A stretch of DNA of 64,000 nt, from the NCBI RefSeq assembly GCF_004123835.1, contig NZ_MZMU01000010.1, positions 62,001-126,000 of the forward strand. Reading direction: 5' to 3'. The translations under genes were made by a program, and so were the position numbers. Each line of letters opens with the position of its first letter. Position 1 is the stretch's first letter. Positions 50,329-59,189 of the stretch are shown here, piece after piece. The stretch is from Rhizobium leguminosarum. Its GTDB lineage: Bacteria; Pseudomonadota; Alphaproteobacteria; Rhizobiales; Rhizobiaceae. The notes under the pieces are model-generated. The model saw only the letters and a list, made by a program, of their open reading frames with translations. It was not told where the DNA came from and did not search any database.

Positions 50329-50340
50329 GGGACTGATGCC

Positions 50341-51330
50341 TTGAACCCGACACGCTTTGCCACCCGCCTCAATTCATTCGCTTCCGCTGCTCATCGGGAA
50401 TGGCCGGGCCAGTCCACAAAGCCGTCGGTCATGCAAATGGCCGAACGCGCCGCCCGGGTGAAAGGTCTGACCGACCTCGACCTGAACTATCCAGACCATG
50501 TAAATGAAAATCCGGCGGAACTTGCTCAAAGACTCGGCAATATCGGGCTTTTAATCAATGGCTTCGCCATGCGCTACTACACAAATCCTGCCTTCAAGCT
50601 TGGCGCTTTCACACATCCGGAAGAATCCGTCCGGCGCGAGGCGATCGATCTGACGAAGAAAGGGATCGATGCCGTCCGTGAAGCGGGGTCGAAGCTGATG
50701 ACGATATGGCTTGGTCAGGACGGCTTCGACTACTCCTTCCAGGCCGACTATGCGAAGATGTGGCAACACGAACTCGACGGAATCCGTGAAGTATGCTTGC
50801 ACGATTCCGATTGCCTGATCTCGATCGAGTACAAGCCGAATGAGCCTCGCTCCTATAGCCTGATGCCGGATGCGGCCACGACGTTGCTCGCCATCAAGGA
50901 CGTCGGCGCGAAGAACCTCGGTGTCACGCTGGACTTTGCGCATGTCCTCTATGCCGACGAGCAACCTGCACATGCGGCCGCCTTGATCGCCCGCCACAGC
51001 CGCGTGCTCGGCGTCCATCTCAATGACGGCTATGCGAAGCGTGACGACGGCCTGATGGTTGGTGCCGTCCACACGCTTCAGACTATCGAGTTGCTCCGCC
51101 AGATTCGCCGCGATGGTTATGACGGCGCGATTTATTTCGATACGTTCCCCGATATGACCGGGCTCGATCCGGTTCATGAATGCGAGGTCAACATCAAGAC
51201 CGTTCAGCGGATGTTGAAGGTCGTCGACCGCCTCGAGCAGGACAATCGCCTCTCAAACGCGATTGACCGACAGGACGCCGTTTCCACGCAGGCCATCATA
51301 CAGGAGCTGATGTTCGGCGCGGAGCACTAA
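50341..51330 (+). CDS. Sugar phosphate isomerase/epimerase (xylose-isomerase-like TIM barrel)
   Basis: A 329-residue protein of the AP endonuclease 2/xylose-isomerase-like TIM-barrel family. Landmarks are LDLNYPDHVNENPAELAQRL, SCLISIEYKPNEPR-type strand (CLISIEYKPNEPRSYSLMPD), GVTLDFAHVLYADEQPAHAA and VLGVHLNDGYAKRDDGLMVG. Together they supply the Glu, Asp, His and Asp metal ligands. TTG 50341 gives a sensible start just past the operator; the longer frame from 50230 crosses the promoter and is not credible. It is the first gene of the ribose-type importer operon and probably isomerises or epimerises the imported sugar. Substrate unknown. Confidence 0.82.
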   Translation: MNPTRFATRLNSFASAAHREWPGQSTKPSVMQMAERAARVKGLTDLDLNYPDHVNENPAELAQRLGNIGLLINGFAMRYYTNPAFKLGAFTHPEESVRREAIDLTKKGIDAVREAGSKLMTIWLGQDGFDYSFQADYAKMWQHELDGIREVCLHDSDCLISIEYKPNEPRSYSLMPDAATTLLAIKDVGAKNLGVTLDFAHVLYADEQPAHAAALIARHSRVLGVHLNDGYAKRDDGLMVGAVHTLQTIELLRQIRRDGYDGAIYFDTFPDMTGLDPVHECEVNIKTVQRMLKVVDRLEQDNRLSNAIDRQDAVSTQAIIQELMFGAEH

Positions 51331-51356
51331 ACCACCAAACCCTCCGGGAGGAATAC

Positions 51357-52403
51357 ATGAAGAGATTTTTCGCTGTGGCTTTCGCCGCAACCCTTTGTGC
51401 TGGCATCGCGACGGCACAGGAACTCAAGCCGCTGAACTCGGATTCCGAGCCGGACCGCATGGACTGGTCGGCGTTGGAAGCCAAACTCGGCGTGCTGCCA
51501 AAGCTGCCCGACGGCCTCAAGGTCGGCGGTGTTTCCAAGACGCTGACCAATGAATATTGGCGTTCGCTCGGCCAAGGGTACCAGAAGCTCGCCGACAAGC
51601 TCGGCGTGACAGTGGCCTATCAGGCGGCCCAGAGCGAAGGCGACCAGCTCGGCCAGTTGACGATCGCCGAGGGCATGGTCACCCAGGGCTACAATGTCCT
51701 GCTGGTCTCTCCGCAGACCGACGCCAATCTCCAGCCGGTGATCGAGCAGGCCAAGGCCGCCAACGTCCCTGTTGTCAACGTCAATGACGCAGTGATCCCG
51801 CAGGCGGAACATTATGTCGGCAACGTTCAGCGCGACAACGGTGTCCGCGTCGCAAAGTGGTTCATCGACAACCGTGCCAATGGTGGCAAAGTCGCCATCA
51901 TCGAAGGCCAGGCGGGGGTCTACGCCGCCGTCCAGCGCACCGACGGTTTCAAGAGCACAATTGAGGACGGTGGCAAGTTCACCGTCGTCGCGAGCGTGCC
52001 GGGCAATTGGGATCGCCAGATGTCCTATGACGCAGCGACCAATATTCTCCAGCAGCATCCCGACCTCGTCGGCTTCTACTGCAACAATGATGGCATGGCG
52101 CTAGGCGTTGTCGAGGCTGTGAAGGCTGCGAGCCTGCAGGACAAGGTCGTCGTCTTTGGCACGGACGGTATCTCCGATGCCTACAAGTCGATCGCAGCGG
52201 GCGAACTGACGGGTACGGTCGACAGCTTCCCGGTTTTGACGGGTGAGGTAGCGATGGAGGTCGCACTCCGCCTCGTCGCAGGTCAGAAGCTGCCGCGCGT
52301 GGTCGCAACACCACAGGCTCTCATTACCAAAGACAACATCAACGACTTCCAAGGCGAAGGTGTCGATGTGCGCTCGGTGCTGATGAAAGCGGCTGGAAAT
52401 TAA
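51357..52403 (+). CDS. Sugar ABC transporter binding protein, RbsB-like
   Basis: A 348-residue periplasmic receptor of the type I (ribose/galactose) fold. The signal peptide is MKRFFAVAFAATLCAGIATA. Mature motifs are GGVSKTLTNEYWRSLGQGYQ, GYNVLLVSPQTDANLQPVIE and GFYCNNDGMALGVVEAVKAA followed by VVVFGTDGISDAYKSIAAGE, the ligand-contact loops of the family. About 40 residues precede the first strand, a little more than in RbsB. GGAGG lies six bases ahead of the ATG. A strong hairpin follows the gene. Confidence 0.92.
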   Translation: MKRFFAVAFAATLCAGIATAQELKPLNSDSEPDRMDWSALEAKLGVLPKLPDGLKVGGVSKTLTNEYWRSLGQGYQKLADKLGVTVAYQAAQSEGDQLGQLTIAEGMVTQGYNVLLVSPQTDANLQPVIEQAKAANVPVVNVNDAVIPQAEHYVGNVQRDNGVRVAKWFIDNRANGGKVAIIEGQAGVYAAVQRTDGFKSTIEDGGKFTVVASVPGNWDRQMSYDAATNILQQHPDLVGFYCNNDGMALGVVEAVKAASLQDKVVVFGTDGISDAYKSIAAGELTGTVDSFPVLTGEVAMEVALRLVAGQKLPRVVATPQALITKDNINDFQGEGVDVRSVLMKAAGN

Positions 52404-52416
52404 AGACCTCCACGCG

Positions 52417-52441
52417 GGACGGCCGGCATGGCCGGCCGTCC
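52417..52441 (+). other. Intercistronic hairpin after a binding-protein gene
   Basis: A perfect 11-pair stem, GGACGGCCGGC and its complement, around a three-base loop. It is 13 bases past the receptor stop and 25 before the ATPase start. There is no T-run, so message stabilisation is likely. Confidence 0.75.
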
Positions 52442-52465
52442 AAATTCTCAAACGGTTGGATTTTC

Positions 52466-53974
52466 ATGGCTACTCCCAGATTAGCGTTCGAGAATATCTC
52501 CAAGGTCTTTCCCGGCGTCAAAGCGCTCTCGGACGTCTCCTTCGACGTCGCGCCCGGTGAGATCCATGCACTGCTCGGCGAGAACGGTGCCGGCAAGTCC
52601 ACGCTGCTTCGCATCCTGTCGGGTGTCTTTCGCCCAACGGAAGGGGAAGTCAGGGTCGACGGTGCCGCCCATCACTTCAAGCGTCCCGAAAGTGCTCGTC
52701 TGGCCGGGATCGCCATGATTCACCAGGAGCTTCAACAGGTGCCGCATCTCACTGTGGCACAGAACATGTTCCTCGGTCACTCGCTGACCCGTTTCCGCGG
52801 CATCGTGGTCAATCGCCGGGAGCAGGAACGGCGCGCAGCCGAGGCGCTCGCGATGATCGATCCCTCCATCAATCCCGCCGCCCCCATTTCCTCGCTGAAG
52901 GTCGCGCAGCGGCAGGTCGTCGAGATCGCCCGCGCGCTCTTGGACAAGGCGAAGATCATCGCCATGGACGAACCCACGTCCAGCCTGACGCCCAGCGAAT
53001 TCGACCGACTGGCCGAGATCATCGAGCGGCTGGCGGCGAGCGGCGTTTCCATCATCTATGTGTCCCACAAGATGGACGAAGTATTCCGGGTCTGCCAGCG
53101 CGCCACGGTCATGCGCGACGGCAAGGTCGTCGGGATGGTCGACCTGAAGAAGACCGCACCGGCCGAGGTCATTGCGATGATGGTTGGCCGCGAGCTCCTG
53201 GCCGAGGAACACCACTCGCACGTAACGACAAAAGTCAGCGTCGAGGTGCGGAACCTCAATTCGCCGCGCGTCCGTGACATATCCTTCGATCTTCACAGCG
53301 GTGAGGTTCTGGGCGTGGCAGGACTTGTCGGTTCGGGCCGGACCGAACTCTTGCGCGCGCTCTCAGGTGCCGACAGGGTGACGTCGGGAACCGTGAAGGT
53401 CGACGGGAAGCTGCTGACGCTCTCCAATCCGCGCGCGGCCATTGCCGCGGGCATCGGTCTCCTTCCCGAGGAGCGCAAGCGCGAAGGCATCATTCCAGGC
53501 CGGTCCGTCACCATCAACATGGCGCTGCCCTCCATGAGCCGCTTCTCGAAAGGCGGGATCATCAACCATCGGAGGCTCAAGCGGACTGCAGAAGACCTAC
53601 TCAGGCGCGTCAACCTCCGGCCATTCCAGCTCGATCGGCAGATCAGGTTATTCAGCGGCGGCAATCAGCAGAAGGCGATCATCGCACGGTGGCTGGCGGC
53701 GGGTTCGCGCATTCTGCTGTTCGACGAGCCGACGCGAGGTATCGACGTCGGTGCGAAATCCGAAATCTACCACCTGATCGAGGCCCTCGCTGCAGAAGGT
53801 CATTCGGTGATCGTCGTCTCCTCCGAGCTTCCGGAGGTGATGCGTGTCTCGGACCGAGTGCTTGTCATGCGCGACGGCACGGTCGTCGCCGAGCTTAGCC
53901 GCGACAAGCTCTCCGAAGAAACCATCGTCTCCCATGCCGTTGGGAAGGCCGACAGTCGCCTTGGCGCGGCATGA
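52466..53974 (+). CDS. Sugar ABC ATPase, RbsA-like (two domains)
   Basis: A 502-residue ATPase with two nucleotide-binding domains. Domain 1 has an intact Walker A GENGAGKST, QQ-loop MIHQELQQVPHL, signature region SSLKVAQRQVVEIARAL and AMDEPTSSLT. Domain 2 has the altered Walker A GLVGSGRTE, LFSGGNQQKAIIARWL and LLFDEPTRGIDVGAK. That asymmetry is the rule in RbsA/MglA/XylG proteins, where one site has weak hydrolysis. Length is normal. It energises import through the single permease downstream. Confidence 0.95.
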   Translation: MATPRLAFENISKVFPGVKALSDVSFDVAPGEIHALLGENGAGKSTLLRILSGVFRPTEGEVRVDGAAHHFKRPESARLAGIAMIHQELQQVPHLTVAQNMFLGHSLTRFRGIVVNRREQERRAAEALAMIDPSINPAAPISSLKVAQRQVVEIARALLDKAKIIAMDEPTSSLTPSEFDRLAEIIERLAASGVSIIYVSHKMDEVFRVCQRATVMRDGKVVGMVDLKKTAPAEVIAMMVGRELLAEEHHSHVTTKVSVEVRNLNSPRVRDISFDLHSGEVLGVAGLVGSGRTELLRALSGADRVTSGTVKVDGKLLTLSNPRAAIAAGIGLLPEERKREGIIPGRSVTINMALPSMSRFSKGGIINHRRLKRTAEDLLRRVNLRPFQLDRQIRLFSGGNQQKAIIARWLAAGSRILLFDEPTRGIDVGAKSEIYHLIEALAAEGHSVIVVSSELPEVMRVSDRVLVMRDGTVVAELSRDKLSEETIVSHAVGKADSRLGAA

Positions 53975-53991
53975 CCCACAGGAACAATTCC

Positions 53992-54966
53992 ATGTCTGAC
54001 ATAACCCAGAATGCCGCGGTGCCCTCCTCCAGACTCTTCGGATCGTTCTCGGTGCGAGACGCCGGCACCTTGATCGGACTGATCGCCATCGTGGTCATTT
54101 TTGGATTGCTGGCTCCTGACTTCCTCTCCCAGCGAAACCTGTTCAACATCCTGCAGCAGTCGAGCATCAATGCCTGTCTCGCCCTCGGGATGACGCTGGT
54201 GATCATTTCCGGCGGCATCGATCTCTCGGTCGGACCGACCGCGGCAATAGCGGCGGTGATTACGGCGACGCTGCTTGTTGCGGGAATACCCGTTCCGCTC
54301 GCGATCCTGGCCGGTCTCGGGATTGGCGTCCTTTGCGGACTCGTCAATGGCGTCCTCGTAGCCTATGCGGGCCTGCAACCCTTCATCGTCACCCTCGGTA
54401 CGCTGAGCACTTACCGGGCCATTGCGCTGATCTATACCGGCGGAAATCCGGTGCTTGGCGTTCCCCAGGGTTTTCGCGCGCTGTTCAACGGCTCCCTGAT
54501 GGGCGTCCCCAATCCCGTTATCATGGTCGCCGTCGTAGCCTTCCTCGCCTGGGTCCTGCTCAAGAAGACGCCTCTCGGTGAATATCTGCTTGCCGTCGGC
54601 GGAAACGAAGAGGCGGCCTACGTCGCAGGCGTGCCGATCGCTGTCACCAAGATCACCGCCTATGTGATCTCAGGTGTCCTCGCCGCCCTGGCCTCCATGA
54701 TCCTGATCGGTCGCCTTGGTGCCGCAGAACCGATCCTTGGCAATCTCTGGGAGCTCGACGCGATTGCGGCGGCTGCGATCGGCGGTGCCTCTCTCATGGG
54801 CGGTAAAGGAAGCATCGTCGGCACGATCCTCGGTGCGATCATCCTCGGCGCGATGCGTAACGGACTGACGTTGATGAACGTTCAGGCCTTCTATCAACTT
54901 CTGGCCACTGGTCTTATCATCCTTGTCGCGATGATGATTGATCGCGTCACAAGGGGTAGAGGATGA
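53992..54966 (+). CDS. Sugar ABC permease, RbsC-like
   Basis: A 324-residue inner-membrane permease with eight to ten hydrophobic segments. Characteristic blocks are NILQQSSINACLALGMTLVI with ISGGIDLSVGPTAAI, GLQPFIVTLGTLSTYRAIAL, and AIAAAAIGGASLMGGKGSIV. ATG 53992 has AGGA eight bases ahead; ATG 53971, which overlaps the ATPase stop, adds seven residues and lacks a site. The stop overlaps the regulator gene start by four bases, so the regulator is made with the transporter. Confidence 0.93.
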   Translation: MSDITQNAAVPSSRLFGSFSVRDAGTLIGLIAIVVIFGLLAPDFLSQRNLFNILQQSSINACLALGMTLVIISGGIDLSVGPTAAIAAVITATLLVAGIPVPLAILAGLGIGVLCGLVNGVLVAYAGLQPFIVTLGTLSTYRAIALIYTGGNPVLGVPQGFRALFNGSLMGVPNPVIMVAVVAFLAWVLLKKTPLGEYLLAVGGNEEAAYVAGVPIAVTKITAYVISGVLAALASMILIGRLGAAEPILGNLWELDAIAAAAIGGASLMGGKGSIVGTILGAIILGAMRNGLTLMNVQAFYQLLATGLIILVAMMIDRVTRGRG

Positions 54967-55835
54967 ATTCTTCAAATGATCTCAAGGCGGTGGGTCCGCG
55001 CATCCGGATGATGATGCCGCAGCTCACCCCTTTGGAAGCACGGGTCGTGGAAACGGTGTTTGGATTGCGCGATTTCTCGGAGGACACCGCGCTCAAGGAC
55101 ATCGCCGCTGAGGCCGGGGTCTCCGAAGCCATGGTGGTGAAGATCACCAAGAAGCTCGGTTTCAATGGCTACCGGGATTTTCGTTCGGCGGTGTCGAGCT
55201 ACAACAAGCTTCCGACGGCGGAGATGCATCAGGAGCTTTCCGTCGAAGATAGCTCGCGGGAGATCATCCTGAAGGTATTCCGAACCTCGATCCATGCGCT
55301 TGAGGAAACGCTGGCAATTTTGGACGTCGATGCTTTCGACCGGGCGGCGGACCTCCTTACGAAGGCTGGCCAGAGGGATTTCTACGGCGTCGGCGGGTCT
55401 GCCCAAATCGCGCGCGATGTCGCCCATAAGTTCCTGCGGATCGGGGTGAGAGCGAATGTGCAGGACGATTCTCACATGATGCTGATGTCGGCGTCGTTGC
55501 TCGGAGCGGATGACGTGGCGGTTGCCTTCTCTCATTCCGGCAATACCACGGCGGTGATCGACGCATTGCAGCTGGCCAGAAAGAGCGGCGCGCGGACAGT
55601 CGCCATCACCAATTACGGTGGTTCGCCGCTCGCCCAGATCGCCGATATCGTTCTTTGCTCGACGGCCCAGGGTTCGCCTCTGATGGGCGAAAACGCCGCT
55701 GCCCGGATCGCCCAGCTCAACATTCTCGACGCGCTCTTCGTCGCGGTCGCTCAACGCAACTACGACGCGGCGGAAAAGAACCTCGAAAAAACGATGTCCG
55801 CGGTAGCATCGAAACGCAAGGACAAGATCATATGA
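54963..55835 (+). CDS. MurR/RpiR-family transcriptional regulator
   Basis: A 290-residue regulator. Residues 1-77 form the RpiR helix-turn-helix (ALKDIAAEAGVSEAMVVKIT then KKLGFNGYRDFRSAV). Residues 130-260 form a SIS sugar-phosphate-binding domain with FYGVGGSAQIARDVAHKFLR, AVAFSHSGNTTAVIDALQLA and ARTVAITNYGGSPLAQIAD. Such proteins sense a phosphosugar, here probably the product of the PfkB kinase encoded next. The start and stop both overlap neighbouring genes by four bases. The 11-base-arm inverted repeat at the operon promoter is its most likely target. Confidence 0.92.
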   Translation: MNSSNDLKAVGPRIRMMMPQLTPLEARVVETVFGLRDFSEDTALKDIAAEAGVSEAMVVKITKKLGFNGYRDFRSAVSSYNKLPTAEMHQELSVEDSSREIILKVFRTSIHALEETLAILDVDAFDRAADLLTKAGQRDFYGVGGSAQIARDVAHKFLRIGVRANVQDDSHMMLMSASLLGADDVAVAFSHSGNTTAVIDALQLARKSGARTVAITNYGGSPLAQIADIVLCSTAQGSPLMGENAAARIAQLNILDALFVAVAQRNYDAAEKNLEKTMSAVASKRKDKII

Positions 55836-56722
55836 CGACCGCCTCCCCCTCCGTTATCGTCTTTGGAAGCCTGCACTACGACATCATGGTGCATGGCCCG
55901 GCGCGACCGCGAAAGGGCGAAACAGTGACGGGGGAGAGTTGGCATCCGAAGTGCGGCGGCAAGGGCGGCAACCAAGCGGTTTCGTCTGCAAAGACCGGCA
56001 TCCGGACCGCGATGATCGGCGCGGTTGCCGATGATGCCTTCGGCCGAGCGCTGGTGGAAAATCTCGATCGGCAAGGTGTCGATCACCAATTTGTCAAGGT
56101 AGGGGACAGTGGCGGGAGCGGCATGAGCGTGGCGATCTTCGACCGCGAGGGCGACTATGGGGCCGTAATTGTGTCCGGAAGCAATCTCACCCTCGGACAA
56201 TCGGATGTGGATCGAGCAGCGGAACTCTTCGGCGAGCAAAGTGTCCTTGTTCTGCAGAACGAAGTCCCCGACGCCGCCAATGTCGCCGCCGCCAAAGCGA
56301 TGAAGTCGGCCGGAGGGCGGGTCATCCTCAACGCGGCACCGGCGCGCGATCTGCCTCCCGCACTCTCCGAACTGGTCGACGTCATCGTCGTCAACGCGAT
56401 CGAAGCTGAACAGCTGACCGACGTCGCCGTATTTGACTCACTCGCGGGCGCTCTCGACGCCGCGCGTCTGCTTGCCAAGACGTATCCCGCCGCAGTCGTC
56501 ACAGCGGGCGGCGAAGGCCTTGCCTGCGCGACGAAGCCAGGCCAGGAATTCTTGATCGAAGCCATCAAGGTAAAGCTTGTCAGCACCCATGGCGCCGGTG
56601 ACGAATTCACCGGCGTGTTGGCCGCTGAAATTGCAGGTGGGACCGGACTGGAGGGCGCGCTCCACGCCGCTAATCATGCAGCCGCCGTGCTAGTCAGCAC
56701 GCCGCGCGAGACCGTTCGGTGA
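55832..56722 (+). CDS. PfkB-family sugar kinase, ribokinase-like
   Basis: A 296-residue kinase of the ribokinase family. The first signature is at GGKGGNQAVSSAKTGIRTAM (residues 41-60). The second, with the catalytic aspartate, is STHGAGDEFTGVLAAEIAGG, where Asp is in GAGDEF. ATG 55832 overlaps the RpiR stop (ATGA); a longer frame exists but begins inside the regulator gene. It should phosphorylate the sugar brought in by the Rbs-type importer and so make the effector of the RpiR protein. Sugar identity unknown. Confidence 0.92.
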   Translation: MTTASPSVIVFGSLHYDIMVHGPARPRKGETVTGESWHPKCGGKGGNQAVSSAKTGIRTAMIGAVADDAFGRALVENLDRQGVDHQFVKVGDSGGSGMSVAIFDREGDYGAVIVSGSNLTLGQSDVDRAAELFGEQSVLVLQNEVPDAANVAAAKAMKSAGGRVILNAAPARDLPPALSELVDVIVVNAIEAEQLTDVAVFDSLAGALDAARLLAKTYPAAVVTAGGEGLACATKPGQEFLIEAIKVKLVSTHGAGDEFTGVLAAEIAGGTGLEGALHAANHAAAVLVSTPRETVR

Positions 56723-56774
56723 CTGATACCCGGTGCTCCGACAGGAGACGTCGATTATTCTCGGAGTTTTTCGG

Positions 56775-56993
56775 TCAGGCCGTTCGTCCAAGGGTGGAAA
56801 GTGCATCCTGCAGTCTAAGCGCCGCCAGCGCCTCGGTTGCCTCATCCGAAGACCATCCCGCTTCCAGCGCCGCAGACAGGACCAGCGATTCCGTTTGAAG
56901 CTCGAGCTTCTCATAAAGCGGCTCGATGGCTTCGCGGGCTGTTACAACGTGCTGGTCTGGTGGGGTGATGGGTGTGGCGGCAACCGTAGGCAT
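56775..56993 (-). CDS. Small protein of unknown function
   Basis: A 72-residue acidic, mostly helical protein: YEKLELQTESLVLSAALEAG, WSSDEATEALAALRLQDALS. It has no membrane helix or signal peptide. The main support is an excellent ribosome site, AGGAGGA, seven bases before ATG 56993, and sensible codon use. It could share a transcript with the pirin gene 60 bases upstream. I do not recognise a family. Confidence 0.6.
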   Translation of the reverse strand: MPTVAATPITPPDQHVVTAREAIEPLYEKLELQTESLVLSAALEAGWSSDEATEALAALRLQDALSTLGRTA

Positions 56994-57053
56994 GAAATGC
57001 TCCTCCTATTGAACGCTAAGGTTCGAAACCCGTTAGGGGCATCCTTGTTCCAT

Positions 57054-57902
57054 TCATATCGCCTTTTCGGTCTTCGAGCGGCGATGCGAAAGATGACGAC
57101 GCCACATATGGCGAAATTTCCTCCATCGCAGGAACGCGCGAATGATGATTGCCGGCGGGATCTTCTTGTGGTCGCCGACAGTCCCCTGCCTGGTGATAGA
57201 TGCGTTCGGGTCGAGCAGAAACGCGACCAACGTGCTTGCACTCTGCGCCTCTACTTCGAGCTTGTCATCCGATAAATGCAGCCCCTGCTCGCCTTCGGCG
57301 AACGTCTGCCTATCGACGACAACGGAACCGCTGAAGACATAGAAGTAGAGGTCTCGGCCTTGTTTCTGCGGGAATTCCACCCGTAGGCCCGCGTCCAGCC
57401 GCATGTCGAAGAAGTCGATCGCGCTGCGGACATAGAAGGGGGCGGCGCCCTCCCCTTCCGGCCCGACCAGGTGTCGCCAGACGTTTGCCGCGGCAGCTGG
57501 CATCGGCCCGTGCTGGATCTTCGGCTCGAGATCGACCGCATAAGGGCGAACGAGGATCTGCAGCATTCGCAGAGGCGGATCGGATGCCAGCGTCTCTTCG
57601 GAGTGCCAGAAGCCGACCCCGGCATTCATCACCATCAGATGATCGCGGTCGATCACCAACCGGCCCGCGGCCTTGTCGTCGTGACGCATGACGCCTTCGG
57701 GCACCCAGGAAATGATCTCATCGTTTCTGTGCTCGTGCATGGCGATCAGGCGGCCAGGATCGAGGATGGATTCAACGACCATGGCGAGAGGGCCGTGGCC
57801 GTGATCGGTCGGCTTCGGCTTCAACCAGCCCGGCATGTTGACATGTGCGACGAAGCCTCCCGCATCCCGCACCACGAACGTTCGTGCGCCCTTGAGCAGC
57901 AT
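57054..57902 (-). CDS. Pirin-family bicupin protein
   Basis: A 282-residue pirin. The N-terminal cupin carries HEHRNDEIISWVPEGVMRHD and GRLVIDRDHLMVMNAGVGFW then HSEET, in which the three His and one Glu of the pirin iron site appear in order. The second cupin (YFYVFSGSVVVDRQTFAEGE) lacks metal ligands, as usual. ATG 57902 has GGAGG five bases ahead; the longer frame is unsupported. The C-terminus ends in a very basic stretch of about 25 residues (RWRKFRHMWRRHLSHRRSK), an unusual addition. Some pirins act as quercetinases, others as regulators; function here is open. Confidence 0.85.
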   Translation of the reverse strand: MLLKGARTFVVRDAGGFVAHVNMPGWLKPKPTDHGHGPLAMVVESILDPGRLIAMHEHRNDEIISWVPEGVMRHDDKAAGRLVIDRDHLMVMNAGVGFWHSEETLASDPPLRMLQILVRPYAVDLEPKIQHGPMPAAAANVWRHLVGPEGEGAAPFYVRSAIDFFDMRLDAGLRVEFPQKQGRDLYFYVFSGSVVVDRQTFAEGEQGLHLSDDKLEVEAQSASTLVAFLLDPNASITRQGTVGDHKKIPPAIIIRAFLRWRKFRHMWRRHLSHRRSKTEKAI

Positions 57903-58071
57903 CGCATCCTCCGTGCTTGCAAGGCAGTGACGACACCCGGCCATTAGCCATCTGCCGGAAGGGCTCGTCAATGGAAAGGATGTTTGTCGGACCACGATTG
58001 ACGCCAGGCAGGAAATCCGCTGAGACGTACCGTCCTAATCAGGAATATGGTCGACGCATTCGTCCAGGCGA

Positions 58072-58109
58072 GTGCTGCAGCGTCCTTTGCGCGTCTAAAA
58101 GACGCGGCG
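58072..58109 (-). repeat. Dispersed palindromic repeat, copy B
   Basis: On the minus strand it reads CGCCGCGTCTTTTAGACGCG then CAAAGGACGCTGCAGCAC, nearly the same as copy A at 36418-36456. The inner CGCGTCTTTTAGACGCG is a perfect hairpin here. It sits between the pirin gene and the DMT pair. Confidence 0.75.
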
Positions 58110-58166
58110 TGGTAGTGGCAATTTGAAAAATATCGGGCGCAATCGATTCTTTGACAGAGATCTGCA

Positions 58167-58649
58167 ATGACCACCGAAGCACGTAATTCGCATCCCATCT
58201 ACTTCATCGGAGCTTTTGCCACGGGTGGGCTCCTGACTTTCATGGTGCACCTCAATGGGGAATTGGCCCGTTATGGCAATCCCCTGTTCTCATCTTGGAC
58301 CGCCCACGGCACGGGCATCATCGCAGCCGTCATTCTTCTTTTGGTGGTCCACCGCCGGCGCAGGCCGACGGTAGGAAAAGCCCCCAACGCGCCGTGGTGG
58401 GCCTACTTCGGCGGGATATCCGGCGCGGCAACGGTCATTCTGACCTCGACGGCGGTCAACTCGCCGCTCGGGCTCTCCGGCACCTTGGCTTTGGGTTTGG
58501 CAGGCCAGGTCGCCTTCAGCGTCGCGGCCGACAGCTGGGGACTGTTCGGTCTGCCAAAGCGGCGCCCAGATAGACGAGACATCGCCGCGCTCGGCTTGGT
58601 CGTCACCGGGGCAGCACTCATTATACTGTTTGGGCGAGGTGCGGCGTGA
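58167..58649 (+). CDS. Half-size DMT transporter (YdcZ/DUF606), subunit 1
   Basis: A 160-residue membrane protein with five hydrophobic segments. YFIGAFATGGLLTFMVHLNG with ELARYGNPLFSSWTAHGTG, and WWAYFGGISGAATVILTSTA, are typical of the DUF606 (YdcZ) family of the drug/metabolite transporter superfamily. These half-size proteins work as dimers. The next gene encodes a similar half and starts by a four-base overlap, so a heterodimer is expected. Substrate unknown. Confidence 0.85.
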   Translation: MTTEARNSHPIYFIGAFATGGLLTFMVHLNGELARYGNPLFSSWTAHGTGIIAAVILLLVVHRRRRPTVGKAPNAPWWAYFGGISGAATVILTSTAVNSPLGLSGTLALGLAGQVAFSVAADSWGLFGLPKRRPDRRDIAALGLVVTGAALIILFGRGAA

Positions 58650-59086
58650 CAGTGTTCATTCTCCTGGCCTGCCTGGGTGGTGTGCTCGTCGGCCTCAGTC
58701 GTCAGCTCAATGGGCGGTTGAGCATATCGACCACGCCGCTGATCGCATCCTTCTGGAACCATGCCATAGGCTTTGCTGCCCTCACCTGCCTTGGTCTCTT
58801 TGTCGGAGGTCTGCTTCCTGCGGGTGCTGCCGAGGCGCCTTGGTATGCCTATCTGGGTGGTCCCATCGGCGTCATCTTCGTGGCGGCGGGCAGTTGGGCG
58901 ATTGCTCGAATAGGCGCGGTGAATTCGGCTCTGCTGATCATCGGTGGTCAGATGGTAACAGGGGTGGTGCTTGATTATGCGCGCGACGTTCCAGCGTCGT
59001 TTTGGGCGAACGCGACCGGAATTGTTCTCATAATCGGCGGAATGATGGTCAGTCGGGGACGACGCAAAGCCGGCGGTTCGCAATAG
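58646..59086 (+). CDS. Half-size DMT transporter (YdcZ/DUF606), subunit 2
   Basis: A 146-residue membrane protein, partner of the preceding one. VFILLACLGGVLVGLSRQLN then GRLSISTTPLIASFWNHAIG repeats the pattern of subunit 1, as does WYAYLGGPIGVIFVAAGSWA. The start is GTG 58646 in a GTGA overlap. Two half-transporters in tandem resemble the ancestral state before the fusion that gave full-length ten-helix DMT proteins. Confidence 0.85.
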   Translation: MTVFILLACLGGVLVGLSRQLNGRLSISTTPLIASFWNHAIGFAALTCLGLFVGGLLPAGAAEAPWYAYLGGPIGVIFVAAGSWAIARIGAVNSALLIIGGQMVTGVVLDYARDVPASFWANATGIVLIIGGMMVSRGRRKAGGSQ

Positions 59087-59189
59087 CCATGCGTTGCGCT
59101 GCGATTCAGGTGCCATTGCTGACCGGGCCGGTCGTAAGCCATGGGGACGGATGAACGGTGGGGAAAGCCTCCCCGTCGCATTTGCTCTT

